Assembly (NCBI RefSeq): GCF_016616425.1 | Contig: NZ_CP067101.1 | Location: 6,076,001 to 6,140,000 of the forward strand | Length of the DNA stretch: 64,000 nt | Direction: 5' to 3' | From: Bradyrhizobium diazoefficiens | GTDB lineage: Bacteria > Pseudomonadota > Alphaproteobacteria > Rhizobiales > Xanthobacteraceae | Shown here: positions 57,993 to 64,000 of the stretch, piece by piece | Position numbering within the stretch: position 1 is the stretch's first letter | How the letters are laid out: each line of letters begins with the position of its first letter | Notes under the pieces: generated by a model | Database searches by the model: none | Seen by the model: the letters and a program-made list of their open reading frames with translations, nothing else | Told to the model about the DNA's origin: nothing | Translations under genes and position numbers: made by a program

Positions 57993-58832
57993 TCACGCCA
58001 GTATCACATTGTCGATCAGTCGCGTCGAGCCTACGTAGGCTGCGGCACACAGTGCCGCCGGGCGGCGTAGCGGACTCTCGGCGGCCTTGAGCGTATCGTG
58101 GTCGACAAGCTCAAGGTATTGCAACCGATCGACCTCATCCAAATGCCTTTTGGCGAATGCAACCAACTTTTTGACATCGCGTTCTCCTGAGCGAAACTTG
58201 TCCGCTGCGGCGAACAGTCCACGGCTGATGGCAAGAGCCCGGCGACGTTCTTGCTCGCTGAGGTAGCGGTTGCGACTGCTCATCGCGAGCCCGTCCGCTT
58301 CCCGGACTGTCGGCACGGTCACGATCTCGATCGGAAGATTGAGATCAAGTGCCATGTGACGCACGACCGCGCATTGTTGAAAGTCCTTCTGTCCGAAAAA
58401 CGTGACATCCGGCTGCACCATATTGAACAGTTTGCAGACGACCGTCGCGACACCGCGAAAGTGCCCGGGCCTGAACGCTCCGCAGAGTGGGTTTGCCAGA
58501 TCGCCCGGCTCGACGAAGGTCTCAAATTGAGCCGTATAGACTTCGCTCGCATCCGGGGCGAAGACGATGGCAACATCGGCCTGGCGGCACAGCTTCTCGT
58601 CGCGCGTAAAGTCGCGCGGATAGGTGCTGAGATCCTCATTCGGTCCAAATTGAGTGGGATTCACGAAGATGCTGACAACTGTAACGTCAGATTGCACTCG
58701 GCTTGCCCCGACCAGCGCCAAGTGGCCGTCGTGCAGATAGCCCATGGTCGGCACGAATCCGACGCGTTTACCGGCCCGGCGCGCGTTTGAAAGAGCGCGG
58801 CGAAGGTCCGCGACTGTCGTGATTGTCTGCAT
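57993..58832 (-). CDS. panC: Pantothenate synthetase PanC
   Basis: 279 residues; ligates pantoate and beta-alanine with ATP. The nucleotidyl-transferase motifs are present: FVPTMGYLHDGHLALVGAS (HIGH-like) and LAMSSRNRYLSEQERRRA (KMSKS-like); also VSIFVNPTQFGPNEDLSTYPRD and FFGQKDFQQCAVV. It starts at ATG 58832, 20 bp after panB, so the two are cotranscribed. Confidence 0.97.
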   Translation of the reverse strand: MQTITTVADLRRALSNARRAGKRVGFVPTMGYLHDGHLALVGASRVQSDVTVVSIFVNPTQFGPNEDLSTYPRDFTRDEKLCRQADVAIVFAPDASEVYTAQFETFVEPGDLANPLCGAFRPGHFRGVATVVCKLFNMVQPDVTFFGQKDFQQCAVVRHMALDLNLPIEIVTVPTVREADGLAMSSRNRYLSEQERRRALAISRGLFAAADKFRSGERDVKKLVAFAKRHLDEVDRLQYLELVDHDTLKAAESPLRRPAALCAAAYVGSTRLIDNVILA

Positions 58833-58852
58833 TGATTTGCTGTACCATCAGG

Positions 58853-59716
58853 CTAGTTGGGGGCCCAATTCGCGATCGTTTCGCCAAGACCTTGGGGAAG
58901 CGGATAGGACTCCTGCAGTCCCGGGAATACACCGCTGCGGACATCTGCGGCCCAGCGCGATAGCGCCTCCTGCAACAGCTGAAACCCCTCTGCATAGGCG
59001 CGAACGAATTTAGGCCGGTGCCCCTCGGTCAATCCCAGCACATCGTGGAACACGAGCACCTGGCCCGCGCAACTGGGACCTGCACCGATTCCAATGGTCG
59101 GTATGGTCAGGAACTCGGTCGCGCGCGCAGCGAGCTCTGCCGGGACGCCCTCCAGCACCAGAGCGAAGCATCCGGCCTCCTGGAGACGATGGGCGTCGTC
59201 GAGCAGACGTAAAGCATCATCGGCCTTCCGGCCCTGCACCTTGAAGCCACCCATGACATTGACGCTCTGCGGGGTGAGGCCGAGATGACCCATCACGGGA
59301 ATTTCGCAATCGACCAAGGCGCGAACCATTTCGATGCGCTTGGCTCCGCCTTCCAGCTTAACCGCTGCCGCGCCCCGCTGCAGAAAGCCTCCGGCATTGC
59401 GGATCGTCTCCTCGATGCTGAGGTGAAAACTAAGAAAGGGCATATCGGCCACGAGCAGGGCACGCGTTCTTGCGCGCGCAACGGCTTCCAGGTGATGGTT
59501 CATCATCGCCATACTGACCGGCAGCGTGTTGTCGAATCCGAGGCAGACATTGCCAACACTGTCCCCGATGAGGAGGACATCGACGATGGGATCGGCAATA
59601 CGCGCCGTGACCGCGTCGTAAGCGGTGGTCATGACGATACGGCGCCCCTCCTCCTTGCATCGCTGCAGAACTGGAATCGTGACGCGTTCAACAGGCTGCT
59701 CTGAAATGTGGCTCAT
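58853..59716 (-). CDS. panB: Ketopantoate hydroxymethyltransferase PanB
   Basis: 287 residues from ATG 59716 (MSHISEQPVERVTIPVLQR); the frame opens at 59935 but that part is not conserved. MTTAYDAVTARIADPIVDVLLIGDSVG contains the metal-binding Asp of IGDSVG; also VKLEGGAKR, VMGHLGLTPQSVN and IPTIGIGAGPSCAGQVLVFHDVLGL. It makes ketopantoate from 2-ketoisovalerate with methylene-tetrahydrofolate. panC follows. Confidence 0.97.
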   Translation of the reverse strand: MSHISEQPVERVTIPVLQRCKEEGRRIVMTTAYDAVTARIADPIVDVLLIGDSVGNVCLGFDNTLPVSMAMMNHHLEAVARARTRALLVADMPFLSFHLSIEETIRNAGGFLQRGAAAVKLEGGAKRIEMVRALVDCEIPVMGHLGLTPQSVNVMGGFKVQGRKADDALRLLDDAHRLQEAGCFALVLEGVPAELAARATEFLTIPTIGIGAGPSCAGQVLVFHDVLGLTEGHRPKFVRAYAEGFQLLQEALSRWAADVRSGVFPGLQESYPLPQGLGETIANWAPN

Positions 59717-60094
59717 CTTAGATCCCGACCGGTCCACTGCCCGCATCCCCGGACTCAGGTTTCCTACGGAAGCTGAGAGAAGTCTGTCAATGGTGAAGGA
59801 GAAACGGAAAGGTATGTTCCCAAAGCCGGAGACAGACAGATGGAAACGTCTAATGATTGCGTAATCATCAAAGAGACTCTTCCAGCCACCATTTCCGCGG
59901 AGCGGCTTTGCATCACGCCGGGCAGCCACCCCCAACGCCGGCGCGCTACCGCTGTCCCCACATCTGCCTGATTTGCGCTGCGTTCAGCCACGTCTAGAAT
60001 CGGGCATATCTGCGATACCGACCCGGATCCTTTGCTCAAGCCTACGGCATGTTGGGTTCGGGCAGGATATTCATCTTGTGGCCGCAGCGCACCT
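59717..60094. other. Gap between bioA and panB
   Basis: No gene is seen. In other rhizobial bio clusters a bioZ can follow bioA, but there is no ketosynthase-like frame here. Confidence 0.5.
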
Positions 60095-61360
60095 TCAAGC
60101 CAGCACATCGGCAGCATCCCTGATACCGGCGTAGATTTGATCAAGATCTGCAGCCGTGACGCAATAAGGCGGCATCACGTAGATCGTATTGCCGAGTGGA
60201 CGCAGCAACAGATTTTGGCCCTCAAAGAAGGCCTGAAGCTTCGGACCGATGCTTGCCAGATAGCCCGGATCGCTGGTTTTCAGATCGAGCGCTGTGATGG
60301 TGCCGGTCCGACGAACGTTTGCAAAGCGCGGGTCGGCTCGGAATGGCGCTATTGCATGCTCTTGCATCGTGGCGACCGACGCAAGGCGCTGGCGAGGCTC
60401 CTGATCTTGCCAGAGATCCAGATTCGCTTTTGCGGCGGCGCAGGCCACTGGATTTGCGGTATATGAACTCGAATGAAAGAACGTACGCGTACGATCCTTC
60501 GAGTAATGCGCGTCGAATATACCCGCGCGGCAGAGCGTCACTGCAAGGGGGAGCGCCCCGCCGGTGAGGCCTTTCGAATAGCAGGCGATATCGGGCGTGA
60601 CGTCGGCCTGCTCGCAGGCGAATAGTGTTCCTGTACGGCCCCAACCCGTCATGACCTCGTCGGCAATGAACAGGACGTCAAAGGCCTCGCAGATCCGCTT
60701 CATCTCTCTTAGCACCCAGGTGGGGTACATCAACATTCCGCCTGCCCCCAAAATCAGAGGCTCCACAATAAAGGCGGCCGGAATTTCGTCTCGGCATGCA
60801 GCCTCAAGCGCATCGAGCGTCGCCTGCTCATGGCCTGCCGCAGGGAACGGGATTGCCGTAACGTCGAACAGGAGCGACCCGTATGCGGCGTTGAACACAC
60901 CTCTGGCACCCACCGACATCGCTCCAACCGTGTCGCCATGATAGGAGTTTTGCATCACGACGATGCGTATTCGCTGCTCGCCGATATTGTGCCAATAGCC
61001 GAGGGCCATTTTCAAGGCTACTTCCACGCTCGCGGAGCCACTGTCGGAGAAGAACACATGGTCGAGGCCACGGGGTGCAAGCTTCAGAAGTTGCGCCGCA
61101 ACCTCCTCGGCCGGATCGTGGGTGTAGCCGGCAAAGATAATCTGGTTGAGCTTGCTTGCCTGTTGCTGAATCGCGCTCACAATATACGGATGGCAATGGC
61201 CGTGGGTCACGACCCACCAGGATGAGATTGCATCTATGATGCGGCGACCATCCGCAGTGTAGAGATAAGCACCGTCACCACGCAGAACCTTTGTCATCTC
61301 ATCTTGAAACGCGTGCTGGGTGAAGGGATGCCAGATCGATGACTTCTTCTTTGGCATCAT
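60095..61360 (-). CDS. bioA: Adenosylmethionine-8-amino-7-oxononanoate aminotransferase BioA
   Basis: 421 residues; converts KAPA to DAPA with SAM as amino donor. [14 protein letters not shown] and [17 protein letters not shown] at the N-terminus are BioA-specific; the PLP Lys is in [19 protein letters not shown] and [13 protein letters not shown] precedes it. ATG 61360 overlaps the bioD stop by four bases, so the genes are coupled. It looks complete. Confidence 0.97.
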   Translation of the reverse strand: MMPKKKSSIWHPFTQHAFQDEMTKVLRGDGAYLYTADGRRIIDAISSWWVVTHGHCHPYIVSAIQQQASKLNQIIFAGYTHDPAEEVAAQLLKLAPRGLDHVFFSDSGSASVEVALKMALGYWHNIGEQRIRIVVMQNSYHGDTVGAMSVGARGVFNAAYGSLLFDVTAIPFPAAGHEQATLDALEAACRDEIPAAFIVEPLILGAGGMLMYPTWVLREMKRICEAFDVLFIADEVMTGWGRTGTLFACEQADVTPDIACYSKGLTGGALPLAVTLCRAGIFDAHYSKDRTRTFFHSSSYTANPVACAAAKANLDLWQDQEPRQRLASVATMQEHAIAPFRADPRFANVRRTGTITALDLKTSDPGYLASIGPKLQAFFEGQNLLLRPLGNTIYVMPPYCVTAADLDQIYAGIRDAADVLA

Positions 61361-61989
61361 GCCTTGAAATCATCGGGGAGGAATGAGGATTTGAATGCGG
61401 TCCGCAGCGCGTCTGCCGTGAGGGGAGAAAGCCAGGGCAATCGCCCCAACCAACGCACCCGGCTGATCTCGCAAATTGCGGACTCAGTCTCGGCATTTCT
61501 TTCGCCTATGAAGGCAATCCCAAGAATGCGGATCTCGCGTTTTCGCAGAGCCTCAATCGACAGCAGCGAGTGATTGATCGTTCCGAGAGCTGTGCTCGCG
61601 CAAATCACGACGGGAAGGCGCCATCGCTCGAAGACGTCAATGTAAAGTGTGCCGCCATTCAGCGGCACCATCAGGCCGCCGGCGCCCTCGATCACGAGCG
61701 GACGTTCGCCGGTGTCCGGCACATCGAACGACTCCGCTTCGATGCGGACTCCGTCGATTTCAGCGGAATAATGCGGCGAGGCGGGCGTATGAAGACGATA
61801 AAGCTCCGGCACGATGCGATCGGGTGAAAGACCGCCCAGCCGCGCGACGACATGGGTATCGGTCTCTCCCTCGAGGCCGGCCTGAATTGGTTTCCAGTAG
61901 TTCGCGCCGAGAAGCTCGGCGAGCCCAGCGGAAAAGACCGTTTTTCCGATCCCGGTATCGGTGCCCGTCACCACGATCCGCTGGCTCAT
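61357..61989 (-). CDS. bioD: Dethiobiotin synthetase BioD
   Basis: 210 residues; closes the ureido ring of dethiobiotin from DAPA, CO2 and ATP. P-loop [47 protein letters not shown]. The ends overlap bioF and bioA by four bases each (ATGA-type), so the three are translated as a block. Confidence 0.96.
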   Translation of the reverse strand: MSQRIVVTGTDTGIGKTVFSAGLAELLGANYWKPIQAGLEGETDTHVVARLGGLSPDRIVPELYRLHTPASPHYSAEIDGVRIEAESFDVPDTGERPLVIEGAGGLMVPLNGGTLYIDVFERWRLPVVICASTALGTINHSLLSIEALRKREIRILGIAFIGERNAETESAICEISRVRWLGRLPWLSPLTADALRTAFKSSFLPDDFKA

Positions 61990-63140
61990 CGGGCTTCACC
62001 CCGCGTTTCCTCGAACAGCGCATCGAGCATTGCACGGACGTCATCCTCCACCACGTTGAGGGTCAGCGAAATTCGCAAACGGGCCGTGCCCGCCGGCACG
62101 GTTGGTGGACGGATCCCGCGGATATCGAACCCGCGAGCCTGCAGTCTCGATGCGAGCCGCATCGCACGTGCGTTGTCGCCGACGATGTACGGTACGATCT
62201 GCGAGAGCGAAGCATTTCGCCCACCGCGCACACCGATCTCCCGATGTGTGAACGCGACCAGCTCGGCCAGACGTTGCCGCCGCTCGGGTTCCTGCTGCAG
62301 GATTGACAGTGCCTCCCGGACGGCGACGGCCATCAACGGTGAGGGCGCGGTCGCGAAGATAAACGGACGGCAGCGATTGACCATGAAGTCGCGCATCGCG
62401 GTGGAGGCTGTGACGAGCGCGCCTGCAGCGCCCAGCGCCTTGCCGCAGGTGTGAATGATCACCAGATTTTCGCGCCCCTCATAGGATGCGGCGAGTCCCC
62501 GACCCTGCTCGCCGTAGACGCCTGTGGCATGCGCCTCGTCTACCATCAGGAACGCTTCGTGCCGCTCCGCAATCACGATGAGGTCCTCAAGCGGGGCGAA
62601 GTCGCCGTCCATGCTGTAGAGACTTTCGACCACGATCCAGACGCGGCCCATTCCGCCCTGGGTACGCCAGTCACGGATCGTGCTTTCGACCGACTGAGGA
62701 TCGTTATGGGCGCTTATCCGAAAGTCGGCCCGCCCAGCTCGCGCGCCTTCATGGATGCTCGCGTGCACGAGAGCGTCGAGAACCAGCAGATCGCCCCGCT
62801 GCGGCAAGGTCGTCAGGACCGAAAAATTTGCGACATAACCGCCACCAAAGAAAAGCGCCGCCTCCGCCCTGAAGAACTGAGCGGCTTCCGCTTCGAGCCG
62901 CTCGTGCTCCTCGCAATTGCCGCGCAGAAGCCGCGACCCGCCGGCTCCGATCGGTGTGCCGGCCTCAATCGCGGCGGAGACAGCCTTTTTCATGCGCGGC
63001 GCGCTCGCCAGCGCAAGATAATCGTTCGATACGAAATCGATGCCCGCGCGCGACTGGAGGCGGCGCAGCCGGTCGTCTTCTTTCAGCGCATGCAAGGCCG
63101 CGACATAATCGGCAACTTTGAACGCATGGACTGAGTTCAT
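61986..63140 (-). CDS. bioF: 8-amino-7-oxononanoate synthase BioF
   Basis: 384 residues from ATG 63140 ([19 protein letters not shown]); the frame opens at 63359 but only the chosen start fits the family. PLP enzyme condensing pimeloyl thioester and alanine. [51 protein letters not shown] and the PLP-Lys region [16 protein letters not shown] are conserved. Confidence 0.97.
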   Translation of the reverse strand: MNSVHAFKVADYVAALHALKEDDRLRRLQSRAGIDFVSNDYLALASAPRMKKAVSAAIEAGTPIGAGGSRLLRGNCEEHERLEAEAAQFFRAEAALFFGGGYVANFSVLTTLPQRGDLLVLDALVHASIHEGARAGRADFRISAHNDPQSVESTIRDWRTQGGMGRVWIVVESLYSMDGDFAPLEDLIVIAERHEAFLMVDEAHATGVYGEQGRGLAASYEGRENLVIIHTCGKALGAAGALVTASTAMRDFMVNRCRPFIFATAPSPLMAVAVREALSILQQEPERRQRLAELVAFTHREIGVRGGRNASLSQIVPYIVGDNARAMRLASRLQARGFDIRGIRPPTVPAGTARLRISLTLNVVEDDVRAMLDALFEETRGEAR

Positions 63141-63222
63141 TCTACACTCCGAATATTGCCAGCGATCGCGCAAATTCCATTGGCCGCCAAGGGCAATGGC
63201 TCCAGCATCGGCCTGTTGGCCT

Positions 63223-63576
63223 TCATCCTTGTAGGATGCGGTTTTCTTTGTCGACCCGCACAACGCGCGGCCGGAACGTTTTTGCTTCCGCCTCATCAAA
63301 GCAGGCATACGCAACGATGATGATCTTATCTCCAGGCATCGCAAGTCGGGCGGCCGCACCGTTCAGGCCTATGATGCCGGACCCCAGGGGTGCCTCGATC
63401 ACATAGGTGGCAAAGCGTGCTCCGGTGTCGATGTTGTAGATTTCGACGCGTTCGTTGATCAAGAGTCCCGCTGCGTCCAACAACGCGCGATCAATCGAAA
63501 TCGAGCCTTCATAGTGCAGGTCGGCCTCAGTCACGGAGGCGCGATGGATCTTGCCTTTCATCAACGTAATCTGCAT
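63223..63576 (-). CDS. panD: Aspartate 1-decarboxylase PanD proenzyme
   Basis: 117 residues; makes beta-alanine for pantothenate. The self-processing Gly-Ser site is in [61 protein letters not shown] also fit. It starts at ATG 63576, four bases after the bioB stop, so a pantothenate gene is embedded in the biotin operon. Confidence 0.96.
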   Translation of the reverse strand: MQITLMKGKIHRASVTEADLHYEGSISIDRALLDAAGLLINERVEIYNIDTGARFATYVIEAPLGSGIIGLNGAAARLAMPGDKIIIVAYACFDEAEAKTFRPRVVRVDKENRILQG

Positions 63577-63579
63577 TTG

Positions 63580-64000
63580 TTACTTACACTTGAGTTTGCG
63601 GGAAGCGTGGTCGCTGCCCTGTTTCACTTGAGTAAGCCCGGACAGGATGCCGAGCCGGTGCAGCAAATTTGCGTCGCGCTCGCGTTCCGGATTCTTCGTG
63701 GTCAACAACACGTCGCCGATGAAGATCGAATTTGCGCCGGCCAAAAAGCACAGCGCCTGCAGCTCATCCGTCATACACTGCCGTCCGGCGGACAGCCGCA
63801 CCACGCTCTTCGGCATCATGATGCGGGCGGTTGCGACCAGGCGCACCAACGCGATCGGATCGACATGGTCTGCGGTGTCATTGACCGGCACGCCTCTGAC
63901 CTTATTCCAAAGGTTGATCGGCACGCTTTCCGGATGGTTGGGGAGATTGGCGAGCAGGACAAGCATGGAAAGGCGGTCTTCGACCCGCTCGCCCATGCCG
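63580..64000 (-). CDS. bioB: Biotin synthase BioB, C-terminal part (cut by window end)
   Basis: About 140 C-terminal residues. [27 protein letters not shown], then [40 protein letters not shown] are BioB-specific; RLSAGR holds the Arg ligand of the [2Fe-2S] cluster. The radical-SAM N-terminal part lies outside the window. First gene seen of the bioB-panD-bioF-bioD-bioA group. Confidence 0.96.
   Translation of the reverse strand, partial: GMGERVEDRLSMLVLLANLPNHPESVPINLWNKVRGVPVNDTADHVDPIALVRLVATARIMMPKSVVRLSAGRQCMTDELQALCFLAGANSIFIGDVLLTTKNPERERDANLLHRLGILSGLTQVKQGSDHASRKLKCK

Overview
The window looks like part of the symbiosis island of a Bradyrhizobium-type root-nodule alphaproteobacterium. 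The main support is a long block of nitrogen-fixation genes, nearly all on the minus strand. From high to low coordinate it runs nifD-K-E-N-X, DUF269, a CCE_0567-type protein and fdxB; then iscN, a nifU-like gene, nifS, fixU and a SIR2-like gene; then nifB-frxA-nifZ; nifH-nifQ; nifV-nifW; and fixB-C-X. Gene content, order and the arrangement of NifA/sigma-54 sites follow the B. japonicum/diazoefficiens type. The presence of nifV is a departure, since many rhizobia lack it. Between the blocks lie IS remnants, decayed genes and non-coding stretches, as expected of an island.

Layout. 0-3.4 kb: a decaying molybdate-transport cluster (broken modA, modB, and a modC with altered ATPase motifs). 3.7-11.5 kb: accessory genes (cold-shock protein, HxlR regulator, EthD-like protein, two hot-dog-fold proteins, a GNAT, a DMT transporter and a deleted copy of it), a 168-bp repeat pair, a short element with inverted ends, and the 3' part of a tRNA-Arg gene. 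11.7-12.5 kb: a broken IS5-type element. 12.8-14.0 kb: ahpC with a frameshifted ahpD behind a sigma-54 promoter. 14.2-17.6 kb: fixXCB and a fixA relic. 17.9-29.4 kb: nifWV, nifQH, nifZ-frxA-nifB, and the SIR2-like gene, fixU, nifS, nifU-like and iscN. 29.6-33.1 kb (plus strand): a gene of unknown function, an XdhC/YqeB-type molybdoenzyme maturation protein and a HemN-like protein, the first two preceded by sigma-54 promoters. 33.2-40.6 kb: an IS630 fragment, an MsbA-like exporter, a TauD-type dioxygenase and an OprB-type porin. 41.1-48.8 kb: fdxB to nifD. 49.2-57.4 kb: a small RTX protein, a PAS chemoreceptor, hypothetical genes and a nodPQ relic. 58-64 kb: an interleaved pantothenate/biotin cluster (panC, panB, bioA, bioD, bioF, panD, and bioB cut by the window end).

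How it works together. -24/-12 promoters (TGGCAC-N5-TTGC type) can be read before nifD, nifB, iscN, nifV, nifH, the fixA relic/fixB, ahpC, the 29.6-kb gene and the XdhC-like gene. Exact TGT-N10-ACA NifA sites lie upstream of nifD, nifB, nifV and nifH. The window therefore holds much of a NifA-RpoN regulon: nitrogenase (HDK), cofactor assembly (B, E, N, X, V, Q, S, iscN), electron supply (fixBCX, frxA, fdxB) and accessory functions.

The most notable points are: the fixA relic left in front of intact fixBCX; the nodPQ relic; the decayed mod and ahpD genes; a duplicated promoter segment at 29.57 and 36.39 kb; a SIR2-fold protein in the nifS operon that lacks the usual Asn motif; a HemN-like protein missing one conserved Cys; a nifV that starts at TTG; two orphan structured RNAs ending in Rho-independent terminators; and a tRNA-Arg 3' fragment that may mark an old integration end. 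All family assignments come from reading motifs, without database searches.
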